This document shows, piece by piece, positions 8,970 through 17,026 of a stretch of 36,005 nucleotides of DNA. The notes beneath the pieces were generated by a model, which searched no databases, had not been told where the DNA came from, and saw only the letters and a list, made by a program, of their open reading frames with translations. Origin of the DNA: Streptomyces mexicanus (GTDB lineage Bacteria > Actinomycetota > Actinomycetes > Streptomycetales > Streptomycetaceae); contig NZ_LR732544.1 of the NCBI RefSeq assembly GCF_902506575.1, positions 1,350,224-1,386,228 of the forward strand, read 5' to 3'. The translations under genes and the position numbers were made by a program. Numbering within the stretch: the first letter of the stretch is position 1; the number at the start of each line of letters is the position of its first letter.

Positions 8970-10373
8970 ATGACGGCTGATCCCATGGCAACAAGGAACA
9001 CGCCGGCCGATCCCGGCACGGCGAAGGGCGCGTACCGCGAAGTGACCGACTCCCGGGGGCGGGTCTACCGCGTCGGCGAGACGGACCGGGACATACTCGG
9101 CCACTCACGCAAGTTGATGGTGTATCTCCCGTGGGTGGCGATGATGGCGATCAGCGTCTCCGAGTACGCCTACGGCTCCGCGGAGGACACCCTGTCCAAG
9201 GCGCACGGCTGGACGCAGAGCAACACCTTCTGGATCCTGAGCGTCTGGGTGTTCTTCCAGGCGGGCATCGCCTTCCCGGCGGGCTGGCTGCGCGAGCGGG
9301 GCATCCTGACGGCCCGCCGGGCGATGTACGTGGGCTCGGGGATGTGCCTGCTGGGTTTCCTGGCCCTGTCCCACCTGGACAACGTGCTGCTGGCCATCCT
9401 CGGCTTCGGGGTCGTGGGCGGTGTCGGCTCCGGGCTGATCTACGCCACGTGCATCAACATGGTCGGCAAGTGGTTCCCGGAGCGGCGCGGCGCGAAGACC
9501 GGCTTCGTCAACGGCGGCTTCGCCTACGGCTCGCTGCCGTTCATCTTCATCTTCAACTACGCCTTCGACACCGGCAACTACGACGAGGTGCTGGACCTGA
9601 TCGGCGTCTACGTGCTGATCGTCGTCGCGGTGTGCGCGTTCTTCTTCAAGGACCCGCCGAAGAACTGGTGGCCGGCCGACATCGACCCGCTGTCGCGCGC
9701 CGGTGACAGCAAGAGCGCGGCGAGCCTGGCCAAGAACCCGCCGGCGGTACGGCAGTACACGCCGAAGGAGGCCATCAGGACCGGCATGCTGCCGCTGATG
9801 TGGATCACCGTCGTCATGACGGCGGGTGTGTCCATCTTCGGCATCTCCTTCCAGGTGGACTACGCCAAGGAGATCGGTTTCGGCCCGCTCGTCGCCGCGT
9901 CCTCGATGGGCATCATGGCGGTCATCAACGGCGTCGGCCGGGCCGTGGTGGGCTGGCTGTCGGACCTGTGGGGCCGCAAGACGGCGCTGATCTTCGTCAT
10001 CGTCGTCCTGGGCCTGGCCCAGTTCGGTGTCATCTGGGCGGGTGACATCAAGAACGAGTGGCTGTTCCTGTTCTTCGCGTTCCTCTCCGGCTTCGGCGGC
10101 GGCGCGTTCTACCCGATGTTCGCGGCGCTGACCCCGGACTACTTCGGCGAGAACTACAACGCCACCAACTACGGGCTGGTCTACAGCGGCAAGCTGGTCA
10201 GCGGGCTGTTCGGCGGCGGTCTCGGCTCGATGGTGGTGGGCGCCTGGGGCTACGACGGCGCCTACGCCCTGGCGGGCGGCATCTCGATGGTGGCGGCGGC
10301 GATCGCGCTGCTGCTGCGGCAGCCCGGGCGGGGCGGGGAGGCGGCGGCCGCAGAGCCGCGGGCGGCCGGCTGA
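8970..10373 (+). CDS. Oxalate/formate antiporter family MFS transporter
   Basis: This predicted 12-helix major facilitator of 467 residues belongs to the oxalate:formate antiporter (OFA) family. Visible marks are LPWVAMMAISVSEYAYG in helix 1, the cytoplasmic motif WFPERRGAKTG, DPPKNWWP after helix 6, and GWLSDLWGRK between helices 8 and 9. Arg324 in helix 8 and Lys408 in helix 11 match the two positive residues that bind oxalate in Oxalobacter OxlT (Arg272, Lys355). Exchange of external oxalate for internal formate would feed the upstream CoA-transferase and decarboxylase; this is inference from family and context. The ATG at 8970 has GAGGAG at 8954-8959 and follows the previous stop by 1 bp, so the two transporters are co-expressed. 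A strong hairpin follows. Confidence 0.88.
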   Translation: MTADPMATRNTPADPGTAKGAYREVTDSRGRVYRVGETDRDILGHSRKLMVYLPWVAMMAISVSEYAYGSAEDTLSKAHGWTQSNTFWILSVWVFFQAGIAFPAGWLRERGILTARRAMYVGSGMCLLGFLALSHLDNVLLAILGFGVVGGVGSGLIYATCINMVGKWFPERRGAKTGFVNGGFAYGSLPFIFIFNYAFDTGNYDEVLDLIGVYVLIVVAVCAFFFKDPPKNWWPADIDPLSRAGDSKSAASLAKNPPAVRQYTPKEAIRTGMLPLMWITVVMTAGVSIFGISFQVDYAKEIGFGPLVAASSMGIMAVINGVGRAVVGWLSDLWGRKTALIFVIVVLGLAQFGVIWAGDIKNEWLFLFFAFLSGFGGGAFYPMFAALTPDYFGENYNATNYGLVYSGKLVSGLFGGGLGSMVVGAWGYDGAYALAGGISMVAAAIALLLRQPGRGGEAAAAEPRAAG

Positions 10374-10394
10374 CGCACGCCCGCACCCACATGA

Positions 10395-10430
10395 GGGGGG
10401 GCCTGTCCGCGGTCGCGGACAGGCCCCCGC
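10395..10430. terminator. Bidirectional intrinsic terminator
   Basis: A perfect 15-bp stem (10397-10411 with 10414-10428) lies between the rightward transporter operon and the leftward ROK gene. There is no U-tract, as is common in Streptomyces. It can serve both converging transcripts. Confidence 0.8.
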
Positions 10431-10521
10431 CCGTGCCGGCGGCTCTGGCCGCCGGCAGACGACAGAGCCGGTCAACCCGATGACGATGCCGACGCCGAGG
10501 GCCGCGGCGGCCGGCGTGGTG

Positions 10522-11703
10522 CTACGCGGGTGAGAACAGGTGGTCGCTGATGAGCCGGGCCGCGCCGATCACGCCGGCCTGGGGACCCAACTCACCCAGG
10601 ACGATGGGGAGGTTGCCGGTCGCCAGCGGCAGCGACTGGCGGTAGACCTGGGTGCGGATCGCGGCGAGCAGGGTGTGGCCGAGGCCGGTGACCCCGCCGC
10701 CGATCACCACCAGGCCGGGGTTGAAGAACGACACCAGCCCGGCGATGACCTGTCCGGTGCGGGTGCCGCCCTCCCGGATCAGGTCGAGCGAGGTGGGGTC
10801 GCCCGCGGCGGCCGCGGCGGCGACGTCGACGGAGGTGAGGGCGCCGTTCGCCGCCAGGCGCAGGGCCAGTTCGGCGGAGCGGCCCTGCTGGGCCGCCTCC
10901 AGCGCGTCGCGGGCGAGCGCCGCGCCGCTGAAGTGGGCCTCCAGGCACCCCCGGTTGCCGCAGGCGCACGGGTGTCCGTCGGGCACGGCCTGGATGTGCC
11001 CGATGTCGCCCGCGCTGCCCGTGGTCCCGCGGTGCACCTCACCGCCGACGACGATGCCGCAGCCGATGCCGGTGCCGATCTTGACGCAGAGGAAGTCGCC
11101 CACGGAACGGGCGACGCCCGCGTGCATCTCCCCCATCGCCATCAGGTTCACGTCGTTGTCGACCATGACCGGGCAGCCCAGTTCCTGGCTGAGTGCCTCG
11201 CGGACCGGGAAGCCGTCCCAGCCCGGCATGATCGGGGGTGCCACGGGGACGCCCTCGGGGAAGCGGACGGGTCCGGGGACGCCGATGCCGGCGCCGTCGA
11301 AGCCCTCCGCGAGCCCGGAGGCCCGCAGCTTCGCGGCCAGGGACAGGACCTGCTCGAAGACCGCGACCGGTCCCTCGCGCACGTCCATGGGCTGGTTGAG
11401 GTGGCCGAGCACCTCCAGTTCGGCGTTGGTGACGGCGACGTCGACGGAGGTGGCGCCGATGTCGACGCCCAGGAAGCGCAGGGTGGGCGCGAGCCGGACG
11501 TTGTGGGAGCGGCGGCCGCCGCGCGAGGCGGCGAGCCCGTCGGCGACGACCAGGCCCGTCTCCAGGAGCCGGTCGACCTCCACGGCCAGTTTCGACCGGG
11601 AGAGGTCCACCTGGTCGCCGAGTTGGGCGCGGGAGCGGGGTCCCGCGTCACGCAGCAGCTTCAGCAGTCGGGCCTGGTGTGCGTTGGCGGGTCGTGCGGT
11701 CAT
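10522..11703 (-). CDS. ROK-family transcriptional regulator
   Basis: This 393-residue protein has an N-terminal winged helix-turn-helix (about residues 5-65, with AQLGDQVDLSRSKLAVEVDRLLETGLV) followed by a ROK sugar-kinase-like domain. It shows the phosphate motif GVDIGATSVDVAV, the ROK signature around VKIGTGIGCGIVVGGEVHRG, and the zinc site CACGNRGCLEAH. Such proteins repress transport or catabolic genes and are released by sugars or other small ligands; the ligand is unknown here. The ATG at 11703 is taken, although GTG at 11712 lies better spaced behind GGGAGGGG. It converges on the transporter operon and has its own 169-bp upstream region, so it may control region 1, but no operator was assigned. 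Confidence 0.88.
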   Translation of the reverse strand: MTARPANAHQARLLKLLRDAGPRSRAQLGDQVDLSRSKLAVEVDRLLETGLVVADGLAASRGGRRSHNVRLAPTLRFLGVDIGATSVDVAVTNAELEVLGHLNQPMDVREGPVAVFEQVLSLAAKLRASGLAEGFDGAGIGVPGPVRFPEGVPVAPPIMPGWDGFPVREALSQELGCPVMVDNDVNLMAMGEMHAGVARSVGDFLCVKIGTGIGCGIVVGGEVHRGTTGSAGDIGHIQAVPDGHPCACGNRGCLEAHFSGAALARDALEAAQQGRSAELALRLAANGALTSVDVAAAAAAGDPTSLDLIREGGTRTGQVIAGLVSFFNPGLVVIGGGVTGLGHTLLAAIRTQVYRQSLPLATGNLPIVLGELGPQAGVIGAARLISDHLFSPA

Positions 11704-11872
11704 GCGTCTCACGTGCCCCTCCCCGCCTCGAGTCGGCCGTCCGTACCGGGCTTTGGGAAGGAACGTAGCAGCGACCGCCGAACCTGAGAAGAAGCGAATT
11801 CCACCCAGCTTTCCCCTCTCGCAGGACAAAGGTCGGCCCGGGGGTACCGCGTCACCGCACGTGGGCCGCCGT

Positions 11873-12550
11873 TCAGGAGGTCGCGCGCTCGTGGTAGGAG
11901 GTGCGGGTGTGCTCGGTGTGTTCGCGCATCAGCCGGGTGGCGCGCGGCTCGTCGCGGTCGGCGATCGCGGCGATCAGCGCGCGGTGCTCGACCCAGGACT
12001 GGCTGCCGCGCTGCCGGGCGACCGGTGTGTAGTACCAGCGCACCCTGCGGTCGACCTGTGCGGCCAGTTCCGCCAGGACCGCGTTGCCGGCCAGCTCCAT
12101 GATCTTGGCGTGGAAGCGGGCGTTCAGGGCGACGGCGGCGTCCACGTCGTCGGCGGCGACGGCCCGCTCCCCCTCGGCGCACAGCTCCTCCAGCGCGCCG
12201 ACGCCGGCGGCGTCCGCGTGCGCGGCGGCCAGCCGGGCGGCTTCGGCCTCCAGCAGCGTACGGACCGTCAGGAGCTGGTCGGCCTCCTCCTCCGTGGGCT
12301 CGTGCACGAACGCGCCCTGGGCGGGGCGCAGATCGACCCAGCCCTCGGTGTTCAGCCGCTGCAGCGCCTCCCGCACCGGCTGCCGGGAGACGCCGAGGTG
12401 CCCGGCCAGTTCGCTCTCCACGAGGTGCTGGCCCGGCTGCAGGGCGCGGGTGGTGATGAGTTCGAGGAGCGCCTCGTAGACGCGCTCGCGCAGCGGTCCG
12501 GGGCGCTCCAGCCGGGGCACCGCCCCCTGCGGCAGTCCTGTCGACAACAT
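11873..12550 (-). CDS. GntR-family regulator with FCD domain
   Basis: This 225-residue FadR/VanR-type regulator has a winged helix-turn-helix at about 20-90 (LRERVYEALLELI, then HLGVSRQPVREALQRLNTEGWV) and a C-terminal helical FCD ligand domain (LLEAEAARLAAAHAD, LNARFHAKIMELAGN, EHRALIAAIAD, MREHTEHTR). The histidines of the last three segments are candidate metal ligands that usually help bind a carboxylate effector in this family. The ATG at 12550 is preceded by GAGGAGG. Its own promoter region and those of sucC/decarboxylase and the FabH-like gene/panE carry related GntR-like sequences, so it is the best candidate for a local repressor that also controls itself. Oxalate, glyoxylate or another acid as effector is a guess. 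Confidence 0.9.
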   Translation of the reverse strand: MLSTGLPQGAVPRLERPGPLRERVYEALLELITTRALQPGQHLVESELAGHLGVSRQPVREALQRLNTEGWVDLRPAQGAFVHEPTEEEADQLLTVRTLLEAEAARLAAAHADAAGVGALEELCAEGERAVAADDVDAAVALNARFHAKIMELAGNAVLAELAAQVDRRVRWYYTPVARQRGSQSWVEHRALIAAIADRDEPRATRLMREHTEHTRTSYHERATS

Positions 12551-12647
12551 CGCGGTCCCTCCTCGGCCGGGGCCGTGCACAGCGGAGACGGAAACGAAAG
12601 ACGCGGAACGTCACGGGGCCCGTGCCGGCCCGGCCCGGTCCGAGGAA

Positions 12648-12683
12648 CGGATCCCGGAGCGGATCCAGGAGCGGATCACGGTC
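12648..12683. repeat. Three tandem 12-bp repeats in the gntR leader
   Basis: CGGATCCCGGAG, CGGATCCAGGAG and CGGATCACGGTC follow one another without spacing, just downstream of the predicted gntR -10 box and about 100 bp before its start codon. No role is evident. Confidence 0.6.
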
Positions 12684-12687
12684 CCCC

Positions 12688-12717
12688 AGTATCGATTGTT
12701 TTTCGTCTACAGTCTAC
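12688..12717 (-). promoter_or_regulatory. gntR promoter with internal operator-like sequence
   Basis: On the minus strand -35 GTAGAC (12712-12717) and -10 GATACT (12688-12693) are 18 bp apart. Between them lies TGTAGACGAAAAACAAT, whose complement contains TTCGTCTAC (12702-12710), related to the sites at 2262-2270 and 14009-14017. The arrangement fits autorepression. The remaining part of the 316-bp gap 12551-12866 is GC-rich, and I see no gene in it. Confidence 0.5.
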
Positions 12718-12866
12718 GGCGCACAGGGGCCAGGACGCGCGCCCATGGGGTACGGCGCACCCCGGCGCGAGCGCGCCCCGATGTCAGCGGCCCCGACGCG
12801 CGCGGCCGGACGCGCCCCGCCCCGAGCGCGCGGACCGGTGGCGCCCCGTACCGCCGCGAGCGCGGC

Positions 12867-13814
12867 TCAAGGACAGCGCACGACCTGCCCGGCATAGGAG
12901 AGGTTGCCGCCGAAGCCGAACAGCAGCACGGGGTCGCCGGCCGTCACCGCGCCCTGTTCCACCAGCTTGGACAGGGCCAGCGGGATGCTGGCCGCCGAGG
13001 TGTTGCCGGAGTCGCACACGTCGCGGGCGATCACGGCGCGGGCGGCGCCCAGTTTCTCGGCGAGCGGCTCGACGATGCGCAGGTTGGCCTGGTGCAGCAC
13101 GACCGCGGCCAGGTCCTCGGGCGACACACCCGCGCGCTCGCAGGTCTGCCGGGCCAGCGGCGGCAGGTGGGTGGTGGCCCACCGGTAGACGCTCTGCCCC
13201 TCCTGGGCGAACCGCGGGGGCGTGCCCTCGACGCGCACCAGGTGCCCCAGCTCCGGGACCGAGCCCCACAGCACCGGCCCGACCCCGGGCCGGGTGCCCG
13301 GCGGGCAGGCCTCGACCACCGCGGCGCCCGCGCCGTCGCCGACCAGCACACAGGTCGACCTGTCGCTCCAGTCGGTCACATCCGACATCTTCTCGGCGCC
13401 GATGACCAGGGCGCGGGTGGCGGCGCCGGCGCGCACGGTGTGGTCGGCGGTGGCCAGGGCGTGGGTGAAGCCGGCGCACACCACGTTCACGTCCATCGCG
13501 GCCGGGCCCGGGACGCCGAGGCGGGCGGCGACCCGGGCGGCGGTGTTCGGGGAGCGGTCCAGGGCCGTGCAGGTGGCGACCAGGACCAGGTCGATGTCGG
13601 CGGGGGCGAGTCCGGCCGCGGCGAGCGCCTTGGCCGCGGCGTGGGCGGCGAGTTCGTCGACCGGCTCGTCGGCGCCGGCGATGTGCCGGGTGCGGATGCC
13701 CACCCGGCTGGTGATCCACTCGTCGCTGGTGTCGACCAGGGACGCCAGGTCCTCGTTGGTGAGCACCTTGGCGGGCTGGTAGTGGCCGACGGCGGTGATG
13801 CGCGAGCCGTGCAT
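12867..13814 (-). CDS. 3-oxoacyl-ACP synthase III (FabH-like)
   Basis: This 315-residue thiolase-fold condensing enzyme is like FabH. The complete catalytic triad is present: Cys113 in NVVCAGFTHAL, His241 in VLHQANLRI and Asn271 in SGNTSAASIP. The C-terminus GFGGNLSYAGQVV resembles the usual glycine-rich loop (FGAGLTWG in classical FabH) but is altered. Such enzymes condense an acyl-CoA with malonyl-ACP, or in natural-product pathways catalyse other acyl transfers. The start ATG at 13814 has GAGGGG 10 bp upstream. It is divergent from the panE-fdh operon over a 289-bp region with an operator-like element, which suggests co-regulation with formate metabolism. No other fatty-acid gene is adjacent, so its substrate is unknown. 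Confidence 0.87.
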   Translation of the reverse strand: MHGSRITAVGHYQPAKVLTNEDLASLVDTSDEWITSRVGIRTRHIAGADEPVDELAAHAAAKALAAAGLAPADIDLVLVATCTALDRSPNTAARVAARLGVPGPAAMDVNVVCAGFTHALATADHTVRAGAATRALVIGAEKMSDVTDWSDRSTCVLVGDGAGAAVVEACPPGTRPGVGPVLWGSVPELGHLVRVEGTPPRFAQEGQSVYRWATTHLPPLARQTCERAGVSPEDLAAVVLHQANLRIVEPLAEKLGAARAVIARDVCDSGNTSAASIPLALSKLVEQGAVTAGDPVLLFGFGGNLSYAGQVVRCP

Positions 13815-13991
13815 GGGCGGGATTCCCCTCGTTGCCTCGTCTCCCGGATGTGTCCGGGATGCCGGGCCACCAGTGTGGTCACCGGCTCCACGGGGACGGG
13901 GGCGGCCGAAGCGACAGGAAAGCGGGGCCGGAGTTGTCGGTTTTCCGCAGTCCGTCCCGCGTCCTGCGCGAACCCTTGCCCGCCCAACCTC

Positions 13992-14017
13992 CATACTGTA
14001 GACAATATTTCGTCGAC
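13992..14017. promoter_or_regulatory. Operator-like element between fabH-like gene and panE-fdh operon
   Basis: CTGTAGACAA (13996-14005) and TTCGTCGAC (14009-14017) lie next to each other in an AT-rich island of an otherwise GC-rich 289-bp divergent region. The left part CATACTGTA resembles CATACAGTA at 2253, and TTCGTCGAC is identical to 2262-2270. TACTGT (13994-13999) could be a -10 box. Both TGTAGACA and CGTCGACA approach the GntR pattern. Confidence 0.55.
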
Positions 14018-14103
14018 ACCTTGTCCGACCTGAAGGTCCCCGGCCCCTCGCGGCCCCCTCCTCACCACCTCCGCGGTATCCCTCGACCGAACGGAGCGTT
14101 CCC

Positions 14104-15075
14104 GTGAAAGTCGCAGTCCTCGGCGCCGGAGCGATCGGCGCCTACGTCGGCGCGGCGCTCCACCGTGCGGGCGCCGACGTGCACCTCATCGCCCGTGGAC
14201 CGCATCTGGCGGCCATGCGGCGCTACGGAGTGCGGGTGCGCAGCCCGCGCGGGGACTTCACCGCGCACGCGCACGCCACCGACGACCCGGCCGAGGTCGG
14301 CCCGGTCGACTACGTGTTCCTGGGCCTGAAGGCCACCTCGTACGCGGCGTGCGGGCCGCTGATCGAGCCGCTGCTGCACGACACCACCGCGGTCGTCGCC
14401 GCGCAGAACGGCATCCCCTGGTGGTACTTCCACCGGCACGGCGGCCCCTACGACGGCCGCCGCCTGGAGAGCGTGGACCCCGGCGGGGCGGTCAGTGCCG
14501 TGCTCGCCCCCGAACGGGCCGTCGGCTGCGTCGTCTACGCGGCCACCGAACTCCAGGCACCGGGCGTCGTACGGCATGTGGAGGGCACCCGGTTCTCCCT
14601 CGGCGAGCCGGACCGCAGCGTCTCGGCGCGCTGCACGCGTTTCAGCGAGGCCATGCGGGCCGGCGGCCTGAAGTGCCCCGTCGAGCCGGACCTGCGCGAC
14701 GACATCTGGCTCAAGCTGCTCGGCAACATCTCCTTCAACCCGATCAGCGCCCTGTCCCGGGCGACCATGCGGCAGATGTGCCGGCACGGCGGCACCCGCC
14801 GGGTCATCGAGATCATGATGCGCGAGACCCTCGCGGTCGCCGAGGCCCTCGGCTGCACGGTCGGCGTGTCCATCGAGCGGCGCCTGGCGGGCGCGGAACG
14901 CGTCGGCGACCACCGCACCTCCACGCTCCAGGACCTGGAGCGCGGCAAACCGCTGGAACTCGACGTGCTGCTCGCCGCCGTCGTCGAACTGGCGGAGATC
15001 ACCGGCGTGGAGGTGCCCACCCTGCGCACCGTGCACGCCCTTTCGGACCTGCTCGCGCTGAGGAGCGCCGCATGA
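14104..15075 (+). CDS. 2-dehydropantoate 2-reductase family protein (ApbA/PanE-like)
   Basis: This 323-residue NADP-dependent ketoacid reductase-like protein has an N-terminal Rossmann domain with the pattern LGAGAIGAYVG (Gly7, Gly9, Gly12) and a C-terminal helical domain with the likely catalytic Lys204 in IWLKLLGN and the family stretch NPISALSRAT. The segment AQNGIPWWYF marks a subfamily distinct from the classical pantothenate enzyme. The GTG start at 14104 has GGAG upstream. Its stop overlaps the formate dehydrogenase start by 4 bp (ATGA), so it is translationally coupled to a formate-oxidising complex. A role in pantothenate, and hence CoA, supply is possible; reduction of another 2-ketoacid, using reducing power balanced by formate oxidation, is equally open. 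Confidence 0.85.
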   Translation: MKVAVLGAGAIGAYVGAALHRAGADVHLIARGPHLAAMRRYGVRVRSPRGDFTAHAHATDDPAEVGPVDYVFLGLKATSYAACGPLIEPLLHDTTAVVAAQNGIPWWYFHRHGGPYDGRRLESVDPGGAVSAVLAPERAVGCVVYAATELQAPGVVRHVEGTRFSLGEPDRSVSARCTRFSEAMRAGGLKCPVEPDLRDDIWLKLLGNISFNPISALSRATMRQMCRHGGTRRVIEIMMRETLAVAEALGCTVGVSIERRLAGAERVGDHRTSTLQDLERGKPLELDVLLAAVVELAEITGVEVPTLRTVHALSDLLALRSAA

Positions 15076-17015
15076 GGAAACGGCAACCGAAGACCTACAC
15101 CCGGCTCACCCACCCCCTGGTGCGCGATGCGCGGACGGAGCCCTTCCGGCGGGCCACCTGGGACGAGGCCCTGGACCGGGTCGCGCGCGGCCTGGAGCGC
15201 AACCGCGGCGCGTTCGGCATGTTCTCCTGCTCCCGCGCCACCAACGAGACGAACTACGTGGCGCAGAAGTTCGCCCGCGTCGTCATGGGCACCCACAACG
15301 TCGACTCCTGCAACCGCACCTGTCACGCGCCCAGCGTGGCCGGGCTCGCGGCCGCCTTCGGCTCGGGCGGGGGCACCTCCTCCTACGCGGAGGTCGAGCA
15401 CACCGACGTCATCGTGATGTGGGGCTCCAACGCCCGCTTCGCCCACCCGATCTTCTTCCAGCACGTGCTGAAGGGCATCGGGAACGGCGCCCGGATGTAC
15501 GCCGTCGACCCGCGCCGCACCTCGACCGCCGAGTGGGCGGAGAGCTGGCTCGGGCTGAACGTCGGCACGGACATCGCCCTGGCGCACGCGATCGGCCGGG
15601 AGATCATCCACGCGGGCCTGACCAACGAGGCGTTCGTGCGGCGGGCGACCACCGGGTTCGAGGAGTACCGGGCGCTGGTCGAGCCGTGGACGCTCTCGCT
15701 CGCCGAGAAGGTGACGGGTGTGCCGGCCGCGGCGATCAGGGAGCTGGCACACGCCTACGCCCGCGCCGAACGCGCCCAGCTGTGCTGGACCCTCGGCATC
15801 ACCGAGCACCACAACGGCACCGACAACGTCCGCGCACTGATCAACCTGGCGCTGCTCACCGGCCACGTCGGCCGCTTCGGCTCGGGCCTGCAGCCGCTGC
15901 GCGGCCAGAACAACGTGCAGGGCGGCGGCGACATGGGCGCCATCCCCAACCGGCTGCCGGGCTTCCAGGACATCCTCGACGCGGACGCGCGGCACAGGTT
16001 CGAGTCCGCGTGGGGCACGGCACTGGCCCCGCACTACGGGCTGAACCTGACGGAGATGTTCGAGGCGATGGAGGACGGCACGCTGCGGGCCGTGTACTGC
16101 ATCGGCGAGAACCCGGCGCAGTCGGAGGCCGACAGCGAGCAGGCGGTACGGCGGCTGCGGCAGCTGGACTTCCTCGTCGTCCAGGACATCTTCCTGACCC
16201 GGACGGCCGAACTGGCCGACGTCGTCCTGCCCGCCACCGCCGGCTGGGCGGAGACCGAGGGCACCACCACCAACAGCGAACGCCGGGTGCAGCGGGTGCG
16301 CCGGGCCGTCACCCCGCCCGGCGAGGCCCGCGAGGACATCGACATCCTGTGCGACGTGGCGGCCCGGCTGGGCCACGACTTCACGTATGCCGACGCCGAG
16401 GCGGTCTGGAACGAGCTGCGGTCCCTCTCCCCCGACCACCACGGCATGACCTACGCCCGCCTGGAGGAGCACCAGGGCATCCAGTGGCCCTGCCCGAGCA
16501 CCGACCGGCTCGAACCGACGTATCTGCACGGCCGGTTGTGGGAGAGCGACCCCGCGCGGCGGGGCCGCCCGGCGCCGTTCGGGATCGTGCAGCACGATCC
16601 GCCGGTCGACCTCACCGACGAGCGCTACCCCATCCGGCTCACCACCGGGCGGCGGCTGGACTCGTACAACACCGGGGTGCAGAGCGGCGGTTTCGCCTCG
16701 CCGCTGCGCCGCGGCGAGGCGATCGAGCTGTCGCCGGAGGACGCCGAGCACTACGGCGTCGTGGTCGGCGAACAGGTGCGGGTGACCTCGCGCCGCGGGT
16801 CGGTGACCGCGCCGGTGTGGGTGGACCCGGCGCTGCGGCCCGGGTTGGCCTTCATGACGTTCCACTTTCCCGACGAGGTGGACACCAACCAGCTGACCAT
16901 CGAGGCGAACTGCCCCATCGCGGGCACGGCGGAGTTCAAGGCGTCGGCGATCCGGATCGAGAAACTGCCGGTCGCCACCGAGGTACCCCCGCTGACCGGA
17001 CTGACGACCGATTGA
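15072..17015 (+). CDS. Formate dehydrogenase catalytic (molybdopterin) subunit, lacking its N-terminal Fe-S module
   Basis: This 647-residue molybdenum/tungsten bis-MGD oxidoreductase begins at the point RLTHPLVRD that in one-chain NAD-linked formate dehydrogenases follows the Fe4S4 domain. The metal ligand and catalytic pair Cys84-His85 is in DSCNRTCHAP, and the conserved substrate-region motif LRGQNNVQGGGDMG is present, followed by the C-terminal MGD-binding domain (LTTGRRLDSYNTG, CPIAGTAEFK). The missing N-terminal [2Fe-2S], [4Fe-4S] and MGD-proximal Fe4S4 domains are encoded two genes downstream (18847-19707). It would oxidise formate to CO2 and pass electrons through those clusters to the NuoEF-like subunit. 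The ATG overlaps the panE stop; the next gene starts 11 bp after this stop. Confidence 0.9.
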   Translation: MRKRQPKTYTRLTHPLVRDARTEPFRRATWDEALDRVARGLERNRGAFGMFSCSRATNETNYVAQKFARVVMGTHNVDSCNRTCHAPSVAGLAAAFGSGGGTSSYAEVEHTDVIVMWGSNARFAHPIFFQHVLKGIGNGARMYAVDPRRTSTAEWAESWLGLNVGTDIALAHAIGREIIHAGLTNEAFVRRATTGFEEYRALVEPWTLSLAEKVTGVPAAAIRELAHAYARAERAQLCWTLGITEHHNGTDNVRALINLALLTGHVGRFGSGLQPLRGQNNVQGGGDMGAIPNRLPGFQDILDADARHRFESAWGTALAPHYGLNLTEMFEAMEDGTLRAVYCIGENPAQSEADSEQAVRRLRQLDFLVVQDIFLTRTAELADVVLPATAGWAETEGTTTNSERRVQRVRRAVTPPGEAREDIDILCDVAARLGHDFTYADAEAVWNELRSLSPDHHGMTYARLEEHQGIQWPCPSTDRLEPTYLHGRLWESDPARRGRPAPFGIVQHDPPVDLTDERYPIRLTTGRRLDSYNTGVQSGGFASPLRRGEAIELSPEDAEHYGVVVGEQVRVTSRRGSVTAPVWVDPALRPGLAFMTFHFPDEVDTNQLTIEANCPIAGTAEFKASAIRIEKLPVATEVPPLTGLTTD

Positions 17016-17026
17016 GGTGACCCGGC

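Noticed and set aside
3883..9108. Very long minus-strand open frame of about 1741 codons opposite the frc, synthetase and transporter genes.
   Set aside because: It is a GC-rich shadow: low-complexity Arg/Pro/Ala/His composition, no domain, and it spans several well-supported genes on the other strand.
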